From NCBI GenBank assembly GCA_903891095.1, contig CAITDI010000011.1, positions 33,021 through 97,020 of the forward strand: 64,000 nucleotides of DNA. Reading direction: 5' to 3'. Under the pieces are notes generated by a model. The model was not told the origin of the DNA. It worked only from the letters and a program-made list of their open reading frames with translations, and ran no database searches. Source of the DNA: an uncultured bacterium (GTDB taxonomy: Bacteria > Planctomycetota > Phycisphaerae > Phycisphaerales > SM1A02). Both the position numbers and the translations under genes were made by a program. This document shows positions 49,522-57,255 of the stretch, in pieces; the first letter of the stretch is position 1; each line of letters begins with the position of its first letter.

Positions 49522-49869
49522 ATGACCTCACCCGCAGGCGAATCCCGTCCGACGCACCTCGATCTCCAGCGTGAGCGCGGGCTGACGATCGACTGGGACG
49601 ATGGCGTCCGGCACTTCCTCCCGGTCGTCGTGCTGCGCCGCCACTCGCCGTCGGCGGATCAGCGCGAGCTGCGCGCCGAGATGGCCCGCAATCCGTTCAC
49701 GGTTCTGCCTGCGTCGAGCACGGGGCCGCTCCGCGCCGAGGCTGCGGAGCCGGTCGGTCACTACGCGCTGCGGATTCGCTTTAGCGATGGCCACGACACC
49801 GGCATCTACACCTGGCGCTATCTCCGCGAACTCGGCGAGAAGCACGGGACTTTGCCGCCGAAGGCGTGA
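49522..49869 (+). CDS. DUF971 / GBBH-like N-terminal domain protein
   Basis: 115 residues. The pattern 'LTIDWDDGVRHFLPVVVLRR' ... 'EPVGHYALRIRFSDGHDTGI' followed by YTWRYLRELG is that of the DUF971 domain, first seen at the N-terminus of gamma-butyrobetaine hydroxylase and often encoded next to Fe-S assembly or Mrp genes. The two cysteines common in this domain (CxCAxC type) are missing (RRHSPSADQ), so metal binding is doubtful. The gene is divergent from the thioesterase and 109 bp ahead of pyrF. Confidence 0.8.
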   Translation: MTSPAGESRPTHLDLQRERGLTIDWDDGVRHFLPVVVLRRHSPSADQRELRAEMARNPFTVLPASSTGPLRAEAAEPVGHYALRIRFSDGHDTGIYTWRYLRELGEKHGTLPPKA

Positions 49870-49978
49870 GTCCGCTCGTTCGCGACCCGTACAATCGCCG
49901 CCCCGTCCATTCGTCGATTCATCCATTCGTCCAATCGTCCGTCGCCGCCTCACGCCGCACACGCTGGTACCGAACGCC

Positions 49979-50872
49979 ATGAGCACCGCAACCGCAGAGA
50001 CCTCCCACGCTTTCCACGCCGCCGACCTTCTCTGCGCGCGCGTCGCTTCGACAGGCAGCGCCACCTGCGTCGGCCTTGATCCCGTGATCGACCGCATGCC
50101 CGCGGAGCTCGCGCCCGCGAACCCATCCGACATGGCGCAGTGCGCGCGCGCGATCGAAGGCTTCTCGCTCGGCGTGATCGAGTCCGTCGCCGCCGACGCG
50201 GCCGCCGTCAAGATCCAGGCCGCGTGCTTCGAGCGCTACGGGCCCGATGGCTACGCCGCGATGTGGCGCGTGCTCAAGGCCGCGCGCGCGAGCGGACTCG
50301 CGGTGATCCTCGACTTCAAGCGCGGCGACATCGGCATCTCGGCCGAGCACTACGCCGCGAGCGCACGCAACGCCGGCGCGCACTGGACCACGATCAGCGC
50401 GTATCTCGGCGCCGACGGCATCCTGCCGTTCCTCGCGGAAGGTCACGGCTCGTTCGCGCTCGTCCGCACGAGCAATCCTTCGGGCGACGCGCTGCAGGCG
50501 CTCGCGATGGCCAACGGCCACACGCTCGCCGAGACCGTCGCCGATCTCGTCGCGCAGCTCGGCAAGCCGTCGATCGGCAAGAGCGGTTTCTCCGCGCTCG
50601 GCGCAGTCGTCGGCGCGACCAAGCGCGCCGAGATCGCGTCGCTGCGCTCGCGCATGCCCAACACGCTGTTCCTCGTGCCTGGCTACGGCGCACAGGGCGG
50701 CACCGCCGATGACGTGCGCGCGTGCTTCACCTCTGGGAGCAGCGGTGCGATCATCACCGCGAGCCGCTCGGTGATCTATCCGAAGGCCGCCGCAGGCGCG
50801 CCGTGGAAGCAGTCGATCCGCGACGCGGCGCGCGTGTTTGCCGAAGAGATCCGCGCGATCGCGCGCGGCTAA
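49979..50872 (+). CDS. pyrF: Orotidine 5'-phosphate decarboxylase
   Basis: 297 residues, type 2 (mycobacterial-like) OMP decarboxylase that makes UMP. Active-site segment 'AVILDFKRGDIGISAEHYAA' with the catalytic Lys/Asp array, 'SFALVRTSNPSG', 'LFLVPGYGAQGGTADDV' and 'ITASRSVIY' are diagnostic. ATG 49979 begins the conserved part; no ribosome site is clear. A TACAAT at about 49889 may be the promoter. The upstream spacer repeats ATTCGTC. An ABC binding-protein gene follows 18 bp later. Confidence 0.93.
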   Translation: MSTATAETSHAFHAADLLCARVASTGSATCVGLDPVIDRMPAELAPANPSDMAQCARAIEGFSLGVIESVAADAAAVKIQAACFERYGPDGYAAMWRVLKAARASGLAVILDFKRGDIGISAEHYAASARNAGAHWTTISAYLGADGILPFLAEGHGSFALVRTSNPSGDALQALAMANGHTLAETVADLVAQLGKPSIGKSGFSALGAVVGATKRAEIASLRSRMPNTLFLVPGYGAQGGTADDVRACFTSGSSGAIITASRSVIYPKAAAGAPWKQSIRDAARVFAEEIRAIARG

Positions 50873-50890
50873 GCACAGGCGCCTCTCCGC

Positions 50891-52453
50891 GTGAAACTCG
50901 GCCGATTCATCCTCCCCGCGATTCTCCCCGCGATTCTGGTCGTGCTTGCCGCGCTCCCGGTCGCACTGTCGCGCGGTGGCGACCACGCCGACGCCGCGCA
51001 TCGCGTGATCATCTACACGCCGCACAACGAGCAGATTCGCTTTGAGTTCGGGCGCGCGTTCGCCGCGTGGCACAAGCGCACCTTCGGCGACACCGCCGAG
51101 GTGGTGTGGAACACGCCGGGCGGAGCAAGCGACATCCGCCGCATACTCGAGGCCAACGCGGATGCCGCGTTGCGCGAGGGCCGCCCGATCGGCGGCAACG
51201 CCGACATCGTCTTCGGCGGCGGCACGTACGAGATGGAGCAGCTCAAGGTCGAGTACTCCGTCGATGTCGGCGGAGGCGACAAGCGATCCGGTCGCATCCT
51301 TGCGAAGCCCGCCGTCGACGCGGCCTGGCTCGACGAAACCTACGGCGAGAACGCGATCGGCGGCGAGCCGATCTACGACCCCGAGGGCTACTGGCTCGGC
51401 GTCGCGTTCTCAGGCTTCGGCATCGTCTACAACCGCGATGTCCTGCAGCAGCTCGCCATGCCCGAGCCGACCGAATGGGCCGATCTCTCCGACGCGCGCT
51501 TCGCCGGTGCGCTGACGCTCGTGAATCCCGCGCAGTCCGCCTCGGTCACGACCGTGTTCGAGGCGATCATCCAGCGCCTCGGATGGGAGCGCGGTTGGCA
51601 GATCATCCACCGCATGGCCGCGAACTCGCGCAGCGTCGCGTCGAGTGCGCCCAAGGTTCCGCTCGATGTCTCCGCGGGCGACAGCGCCGCTGGGCCGTGC
51701 ATCGACTTCTACGGCCGCTATCAGGCGCAGGCGGTGCTCGAGGCCGGCGGCGGGAAGCGCCTCGGCTACATCGACCCGCAGGGGCAGACCGTCGTCTCCG
51801 CCGATCCGATCGCGCTGCTCGCGAACGCGCCCAATCGCGAGACCGCGGAGCGTTTCATCCGATTCGCGCTCACCGACGAGGGCCAGGCGCTCTGGCAGTT
51901 TCCCGCGAAGATGCGCGCCGACGGCGAGCTCGGTCCGCATCGCTTCGAGCTGCGCCGCTTGCCGGCACGGCGCGCGTTCATCGCAAAGTATGGCGACCAG
52001 TTCACCGACACGGTTGATCCGTTCGCGATCGCGAGCCGCATCGAGAACCCCGATCGCAACGCGCGTGCGTTCATCGCGCCGCTGTTCAGCGCGCTCTGCG
52101 CCGATCGCCGCGACGAACTCGCGCGCGCGTGGGACGCGATCCGCAAGCACCCCGCGTATCCCGCGAAGGCGGGGCTCGTGACCGCAGCCGACGTCGCCGA
52201 TCCTCAGCTTCGCGCGATGATCGAGGCGTTCGACGCGATGCCGGTGATCGACGGACCCGATGGCGCGAAGTTCCCGCTCGCAACGAGCGAAGGCCGCGCG
52301 GCGGTTCGCAACGGCTGGCTCAAGGGCAAGTGGAAGGACGCCGGCCTCTGGCCCGATGGCGCGTCGCCCGCGGACGAACTGCGGCGCAATTGCGGCAAGT
52401 TCTACGCCGCGCAGTACACCAAGATCACAGCCCTGCGCGGAGGCACTTCATGA
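50891..52453 (+). CDS. ABC-type iron-like substrate-binding protein (orphan)
   Basis: 520 residues from GTG 50891. A signal anchor (ILPAILPAILVVLAALPVAL) is followed by the type II binding-protein fold: 'RVIIYTPHNEQIRFEFGRAF', 'EVVWNTPGGASDIRRILEA', 'ADIVFGGGTYEMEQLK', 'YWLGVAFSGFGIVYNRDVLQ', 'KVPLDVSAGDSAAGPCIDFY'. It is longer than FbpA (about 340) because of a C-terminal helical extension. No permease or ATPase is adjacent; the permease at 12977 could be shared. The stop overlaps cinA (ATGA). Confidence 0.82.
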   Translation: MKLGRFILPAILPAILVVLAALPVALSRGGDHADAAHRVIIYTPHNEQIRFEFGRAFAAWHKRTFGDTAEVVWNTPGGASDIRRILEANADAALREGRPIGGNADIVFGGGTYEMEQLKVEYSVDVGGGDKRSGRILAKPAVDAAWLDETYGENAIGGEPIYDPEGYWLGVAFSGFGIVYNRDVLQQLAMPEPTEWADLSDARFAGALTLVNPAQSASVTTVFEAIIQRLGWERGWQIIHRMAANSRSVASSAPKVPLDVSAGDSAAGPCIDFYGRYQAQAVLEAGGGKRLGYIDPQGQTVVSADPIALLANAPNRETAERFIRFALTDEGQALWQFPAKMRADGELGPHRFELRRLPARRAFIAKYGDQFTDTVDPFAIASRIENPDRNARAFIAPLFSALCADRRDELARAWDAIRKHPAYPAKAGLVTAADVADPQLRAMIEAFDAMPVIDGPDGAKFPLATSEGRAAVRNGWLKGKWKDAGLWPDGASPADELRRNCGKFYAAQYTKITALRGGTS

Positions 52454-53757
52454 CCACCACCAACGCTCGCGTCGCCGTGCTTTCGGTCGGCGATGAACTC
52501 GTGCTCGGCCAGATCGACGACAGCAACGCGCGCTGGCTCGCGCAGGAACTCCAGGCGATCGGCGCGATGCCAGGCGAACGCCGCACCGTCGCCGACGATC
52601 GCGACGCGCTCGCCGCGGCGATCCGCGCGCTCGCCGCCACGCACACGGCGATCGTGATGACCGGCGGTCTCGGCCCGACGCTCGACGACCTCACGCGCGA
52701 TGCGCTCGGCGATGTCGTCGACCCAGGCGCGCCGCTCGTCGAAGACGCCGCTGGCGTCGAGCACCTGCGTGGATGGTTCGAGCGACGCGGCCGCGCGATG
52801 CCCGCGTCGAATCTCCGCCAGGCGATGCGCCCGCGCGCCGCGCGGCTCCTCGACAACCCGAACGGCACCGCGCCTGGAATCGCCGCGCGTTGCGGCGCAT
52901 GCGAGGTCTTCTGCCTGCCCGGCCCGCCCAACGAGATGAAGCCGATGTTCTCTTCGTTCGTCGCGCCTGCGCTGCGTGACGAGCAGCGCGTCGTCCTCAC
53001 CGCGGCGCTCCACACGATCGGCCTCGGCGAGAGCCTGATCGGCGAACAGCTCGGCGAACTCATGCAGCGCGGACGCGAGCCCTCCGTCGGCACGACCGCG
53101 AGCAACGGCATCGTCACGATCCGCATTCGCGCGACGGGCGCGCCCGACGCGGCACGCGCCGCGCTCGACGCGAGCATCGCCGCGTGCAGCGCGCGCGTGG
53201 GCGCGATCATCTACGGGCGCGACGGCGAGCCGCTCGCCGCGGTCGTCGGCCGCATGCTCGCCGAGCGCGGGCTCACCCTCGCGACCGCCGAAAGCTGCAC
53301 GGGCGGCATGCTCGGCGCGATGGTCACCGAAGTCGCGGGCTCGAGCGCGTGGTACTCGGGTGGTTTCGTCACCTACGCCAACGAGCGCAAGATCGCCGAC
53401 CTCGGCGTGCGCGCGTCGACGCTCGACGCGCACGGCGCCGTCAGCCACGAGACCGCGATCGAGATGGCGCGCGGTTGTCTCGCGCGCACGAATGCGAGCG
53501 TCGCGATCTCGACGACGGGCATCGCTGGCCCAGGCGGTGGCAGCGACGCCAAGCCCGTCGGCGCCGTCTACATCGCGGTCGCGTTGCGCGCCGGCGCGGT
53601 GTACTCGCGGCGATTCCACTTTCCCGGCGACCGCGCGACGGTGCGCAGCCGCACCGCGCACCTCGCGCTTGCCTGCGCGCGTTTCGCGCTGCTCGGCGAG
53701 CCCGAGCGCGCACTCCTCTGGAGCGAGTCGGAGGCCGTCCGTGTCGAGCGCGCCTGA
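52450..53757 (+). CDS. cinA: CinA: competence/damage-inducible protein, NMN deamidase
   Basis: 435 residues with both modules. The N-terminal MoCF-like domain (VLSVGDELVLGQIDDSNARW, VMTGGLGPTLDDLTRDAL, CLPGPPNEMKPMF) is followed by a C-terminal PncC domain (TLATAESCTGGMLGAMVTEV, SSAWYSGGFVTYANERK, TGIAGPGGGSDAKPVGAVYI). PncC-type domains deamidate nicotinamide mononucleotide. ATG 52450 overlaps the binding-protein stop and has GGAGG at 52438-52442. folK overlaps its 3' end by 17 bp. Confidence 0.93.
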   Translation: MTTTNARVAVLSVGDELVLGQIDDSNARWLAQELQAIGAMPGERRTVADDRDALAAAIRALAATHTAIVMTGGLGPTLDDLTRDALGDVVDPGAPLVEDAAGVEHLRGWFERRGRAMPASNLRQAMRPRAARLLDNPNGTAPGIAARCGACEVFCLPGPPNEMKPMFSSFVAPALRDEQRVVLTAALHTIGLGESLIGEQLGELMQRGREPSVGTTASNGIVTIRIRATGAPDAARAALDASIAACSARVGAIIYGRDGEPLAAVVGRMLAERGLTLATAESCTGGMLGAMVTEVAGSSAWYSGGFVTYANERKIADLGVRASTLDAHGAVSHETAIEMARGCLARTNASVAISTTGIAGPGGGSDAKPVGAVYIAVALRAGAVYSRRFHFPGDRATVRSRTAHLALACARFALLGEPERALLWSESEAVRVERA

Positions 53758-54283
53758 GGCATCTCGCCTCGCCCACACGGCCCACATCGCGTTGGGCGCC
53801 AACCTCGGCGACCGCATCGGCACCATGCGCCGCGCGGTCGCGCTCCTCGCCGAGCACCCCGAGATCGAGGTCGTCGCCCGCTCGGGCGTCTACGACACGG
53901 CGCCCGTCGGACCGCCCGATCAGCCGCGCTACCTCAATGCCGCGATCGCGGTGCGCACGTCGCTGTCGCCTCGCGAGTTGCTCGCGGTGCTGCTGGGCGT
54001 CGAGCTCACCCTCGGGCGCGACCGCTCGGGGTCGCGCTGGACCGCCCGCACGATTGACCTCGATCTCGTCCTCTTTGGGGAATGCACCATCTCCGACCGC
54101 GACCTTGAGCTCCCGCACCCGCGATTCAGGGAGCGTGCCTTCGTGCTGCTTCCGCTCGCGGAAATTGCCCCTTCGGCGCGCGATCCAGTCTCGGGGGAAC
54201 GAGTAGAATCTTTGCTTCGTGCCTGCCCAGGCCGCTCGGATGCGGTTCGGGTGGGTCCGCTCGACGACGCTTCGGTCCAGTGA
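53741..54283 (+). CDS. folK: Hydroxymethyldihydropterin pyrophosphokinase
   Basis: 180 residues. Transfers pyrophosphate from ATP to 6-hydroxymethyl-dihydropterin in folate synthesis. Motifs: HIALGANLGDRIGTMRRAV, SGVYDTAPVGPPDQPRYLNA, RTIDLDLVLFGECTI (metal-binding DLD) and LPHPRFRERAFVLLPLAEIA. GTG 53741 has GGAGG at 53730-53734 and lies inside the end of cinA; earlier in-frame starts fall inside cinA and are rejected. No folP or folB is next to it. Confidence 0.92.
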   Translation: MSSAPEASRLAHTAHIALGANLGDRIGTMRRAVALLAEHPEIEVVARSGVYDTAPVGPPDQPRYLNAAIAVRTSLSPRELLAVLLGVELTLGRDRSGSRWTARTIDLDLVLFGECTISDRDLELPHPRFRERAFVLLPLAEIAPSARDPVSGERVESLLRACPGRSDAVRVGPLDDASVQ

Positions 54284-54365
54284 CGACCCGCGTGCCTCGC
54301 GCGGGGTGCGGCAACGCTTGCCGCCCCTCGAGACCGGCGCTTCGGCGCCTCGATTGGAGAACCCT

Positions 54366-55688
54366 ATGAACAGCTCGCTCTCACTCGCGCGCATCGCTCT
54401 GGCCGCCGGCCTGAGCATCACCGGCAGCGCCTTCGCACAGGTGCCGGCCGCGCCGGCCGCGCCCGCCGCTCCCGCTGCGCCTGCCGTTCCAGGCGCCGAC
54501 GAGATGAAGATCGACATGCCGAAGGCTCCGGACCTCGCCAAGGACTTCACCGACGCGATGAAGACGCCGGACGCCCTCAAGGCTGCCGACGCTGCGCTCC
54601 GCAAGTCGGCCAAGTCGTATGTCGACGCCAAGACCTTCACCGACACCGTGACCATCACCGTCGAGGTCATGGGTCGCAAGCAGGAGCAGTCGTTCAGCGT
54701 CACCCGTGACGCGGGCGGCAGCCGTCTCGACCTCGGCGAGACCTCGATCTTCGCCACCAACGGCAACGTCTACATCTTCAACAACAACAACCCGACCAAG
54801 TACCTCTCGTATCCGCTCAAGGGTTCGATGATGGAGACCCTCGCCGAGTCGCTCGGCGGCGGTCTTGATCTCCCGATCCCGGCGTGGATCCTCGAGCCCG
54901 CCGAGGCCAAGGAGCCCGTGACCGAACTCGCTGGCAAGATCCTCCCGGGCGCCAAGCTCGCTGCGTTCGATGCCGCCAAGGGCGCGTTCTTCGTGACTGG
55001 CGACGGCGCGAGCTCGGCTGTGTTCACGATGGACGCCAAGACCGGCTTCTTCTCCGGCGCGAAGGTCAACATGTCTCCTCCGGGCGCGCCCGAAGGCCTC
55101 ATGATCCCGCTCACGCTGACCATGAAGCCGTCGACCGATGTCAAGATGAAGGTCGCCTTCGTCGAGGCCGGCAAGACCAAGGTCTCGAGCCCCGAGGACC
55201 TGCAGCCGCAGGCGGTCGAGGTCGGCAGCGCCGCTCCTGACTTCTCGCTCAAGACCGTCGATGGCAAGGACTTCACCCTCTCCGCGATGAAGGGCAAGGT
55301 CGTGGTCGTCGACTTCTGGGCCGAGTGGTGCGGTCCGTGCAAGCGCGGTCTCCCGCACATCAACGAGTTCGCCAAGTGGGCGAAGGCCTCGGGCAAGTCC
55401 ATCGAGGTCTACGCGATGAACACCCTCGAGCAGAAGAAGGGCGAAGACCGCCTCAAGGGCATCGTCGAGTTCTGGAAGAAGCAGGGCTTCGACATGCCGT
55501 GCATCGTCGACATGGACGACGTGGCGATCAAGGCGTACGGCTTCCAGGGCATCCCGGCGACCGTCGTCATCGGACCTGATGGCAAGATCGCCGCGATCCA
55601 CAGCGGCATCGACCCGCAGAACCCGGCCAAGATCATCGACCAGCTCAAGGAAGAGTGCGAGAAGGCGCTCGCTCCCAAGGCGGGGTAA
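54366..55688 (+). CDS. Secreted thioredoxin-domain protein (TlpA/ResA-like)
   Basis: 440 residues from ATG 54366, TTGGAG upstream. Signal peptide ALAAGLSITGSAFAQ, then an Ala/Pro-rich linker. Residues ~50-280 form a beta-rich domain like LolA/DUF2092 (TVTITVEVMGRKQEQSFSV, FTMDAKTGFFSGAKVNM). A C-terminal thioredoxin fold begins at 'APDFSLKTVDGKDFTLSAMK', with active site WAEWCGPCK and cis-Pro region FQGIPATVVIGPDG. It probably reduces periplasmic disulfides or haem-maturation partners. It has a tandem paralogue downstream; a strong terminator separates the two. Confidence 0.85.
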   Translation: MNSSLSLARIALAAGLSITGSAFAQVPAAPAAPAAPAAPAVPGADEMKIDMPKAPDLAKDFTDAMKTPDALKAADAALRKSAKSYVDAKTFTDTVTITVEVMGRKQEQSFSVTRDAGGSRLDLGETSIFATNGNVYIFNNNNPTKYLSYPLKGSMMETLAESLGGGLDLPIPAWILEPAEAKEPVTELAGKILPGAKLAAFDAAKGAFFVTGDGASSAVFTMDAKTGFFSGAKVNMSPPGAPEGLMIPLTLTMKPSTDVKMKVAFVEAGKTKVSSPEDLQPQAVEVGSAAPDFSLKTVDGKDFTLSAMKGKVVVVDFWAEWCGPCKRGLPHINEFAKWAKASGKSIEVYAMNTLEQKKGEDRLKGIVEFWKKQGFDMPCIVDMDDVAIKAYGFQGIPATVVIGPDGKIAAIHSGIDPQNPAKIIDQLKEECEKALAPKAG

Positions 55689-55752
55689 GAGGGCTGGCGA
55701 AGAGGGCTGGCGGAGAACGACTCCGTCAAGCTCGAGACAATCTCAAGTTTCA

Positions 55753-55794
55753 CAGCCGCGCGCAGGATTCCTGCGCGCGGCTGTCTTTCTCTCT
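55753..55794 (+). terminator. Strong Rho-independent terminator
   Basis: CAGCCGCGCGCAGG-ATT-CCTGCGCGCGGCTG (14-bp perfect stem, 3-nt loop) followed by TCTTTCTCTCT. It lies 64 bp after the stop of the first thioredoxin gene. This is the clearest terminator in the window. Confidence 0.88.
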
Positions 55795-55830
55795 CGGGCA
55801 TGCGCGCCTACATTGTCGACGGAGAACCTC

Positions 55831-57234
55831 ATGCTGAACCTTGCGCTGATCGTCGCCATCTCCACGTTGCTGCCGCTGTCGGCTACCGAGCCTCCGCAGG
55901 ACATCAAGCATGAGGCGGCCGCGCCAGCGAAGTACTCCGAAGCCGACCGCAAGGCCGCGACCGAAGCGCTGCGCGAGGTCATCTCCGCCTACCGCGGCGA
56001 AAGGGGCATTGACGCGAGCGTCGAGGTCGTCGTCGGCGCGAAGAATGCGGCCGCCGATGGCGGAGCTCCTCCGGTCAAGGCGAAGTTCCTGTTCGGCTCC
56101 AAGCGTCGCGCAGTCATCTCGATGCGCGATTTCACGCTGCGCCTGACTTCGGGGCGGATCATCGCCACGCACGACTCGAACCAGCTCGTCTATCTCGACG
56201 TGTCCGACCACGGCTCGCCGTACTACGCGCTCTTCAACGCGTTTCAGTCGCTGCCGATCCCCGAGCTCGCGCTTGCGCTCGGTGAAGAAGAACTGTCCGA
56301 TGTGTGCATGCAGCTGATCCCGAGCTTGCCCGATGTGCTGCCGGCGAGCGTGGGCGACGCGGAGGTCGACGGACAGGCGTGCCGCGCGATCGTGCTGGAG
56401 TCCGACGACGCGTCGCAGCGGGTCACGCTCTACATCGATCCCGAGACCAAGCTCCTCGAGGGCGCGCTGGGCGAGATGCTCGGTGGACCGAACGTCGAGC
56501 CAGGCGCAGCGCTTCGCTGGAAGGTGACGTCCAAGTCGTCGTTCCGCAAGCAGCCGCCCGAGGACGCTACGTTCGCGTTCGACACCAGCGGCCGACAGAA
56601 GGTCGACGGCCTGGCCGCGCTGATCGATCGCCGTCCTGGCGCCGCCGAGGATCGCGATGTCGAGGCCCTGAAGGCGGGCGAGCCTGCGCCCGCGCTGGCG
56701 CTTCCCAAGCTCGGCGGTGGCGACTGGGACATCGTGGCCGCGCGGACCAAGCCCGTGCTGGTCGACTTCTGGGCGACGTGGTGCGGGCCGTGCAAGGCCG
56801 CGCTGCCTGGCATCGCGGAGACCGCGCGTCAGTTCGACGGCAAGGTCGAGGTCATGCTGATCAACGCGGGCGAGCAGGGCAGCCGCGAGGACCGCGAGGC
56901 GAACATCAAGAAGGTCTTCGAGGCCGCCAAGGTTCAGCTGCCGTGCGCGCTCGATCTCGACGGGCTCGCGGCGCGGCGCTGGCTGATTCGCGCGTTCCCG
57001 AGCACGTTCGTGATCGCGCCCGACGGCAAGATCGCGGGCGTCTGGCAGGGGACGTCCCCCGCGATCGAGCGCGAGATCCGCGCAAAGCTTGCGGAACTTT
57101 GCGGTGGCGCCAAGCCTGAAGGCCCGAAGCCCGAGACCCCGAAGCCCGAGACCCCGAAGCCTGGGACCCCGAAGCCTGGGACCCCGAAGCCTGAAGCCCC
57201 GACGCCTGGGACCCCGAAGCCCGCATCGAAGTGA
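55831..57234 (+). CDS. Secreted thioredoxin-domain protein, paralogue with PKP repeat tail
   Basis: 467 residues from ATG 55831 (GGAG upstream; TACATT at 55808). Signal peptide MLNLALIVAISTLLPLSAT. The N-terminal half (residues ~40-280) is the same LolA/DUF2092-like type as the preceding protein (LRLTSGRIIATHDSNQLVYL, VTLYIDPETKLLEGAL). The thioredoxin domain has VDFWATWCGPCKAAL and IRAFPSTFVIAPDGK. A tail of five-residue PKPxT/PKPGT units at about nt 57119-57230 is unique to this copy and may span the wall. Duplication followed by divergence is likely. Confidence 0.83.
   Translation: MLNLALIVAISTLLPLSATEPPQDIKHEAAAPAKYSEADRKAATEALREVISAYRGERGIDASVEVVVGAKNAAADGGAPPVKAKFLFGSKRRAVISMRDFTLRLTSGRIIATHDSNQLVYLDVSDHGSPYYALFNAFQSLPIPELALALGEEELSDVCMQLIPSLPDVLPASVGDAEVDGQACRAIVLESDDASQRVTLYIDPETKLLEGALGEMLGGPNVEPGAALRWKVTSKSSFRKQPPEDATFAFDTSGRQKVDGLAALIDRRPGAAEDRDVEALKAGEPAPALALPKLGGGDWDIVAARTKPVLVDFWATWCGPCKAALPGIAETARQFDGKVEVMLINAGEQGSREDREANIKKVFEAAKVQLPCALDLDGLAARRWLIRAFPSTFVIAPDGKIAGVWQGTSPAIEREIRAKLAELCGGAKPEGPKPETPKPETPKPGTPKPGTPKPEAPTPGTPKPASK
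57119..57230 (+). repeat. 15-bp coding repeat (PKPxT units)
   Basis: CCGAAGCCyGrGACC-type units repeated about seven times, encoding P-K-P-(E/G)-T. The repeats are in frame and run to the stop of the second thioredoxin gene. Confidence 0.85.
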
Positions 57235-57243
57235 CGCCTTCAC

Positions 57244-57249
57244 TATCCT
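57244..57249 (+). promoter_or_regulatory. -10-like box TATCCT, 6 nt from start
   Basis: TATCCT ends exactly 6 nt before ATG 57256 and overlaps nothing else; leaderless start likely. Confidence 0.4.
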
Positions 57250-57255
57250 GACCGA

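Noticed and set aside
49870..49978. Regulatory repeat upstream of pyrF (CATTCGTC units)
   Set aside because: Three or four imperfect short units only; too degenerate to claim an attenuator or operator.
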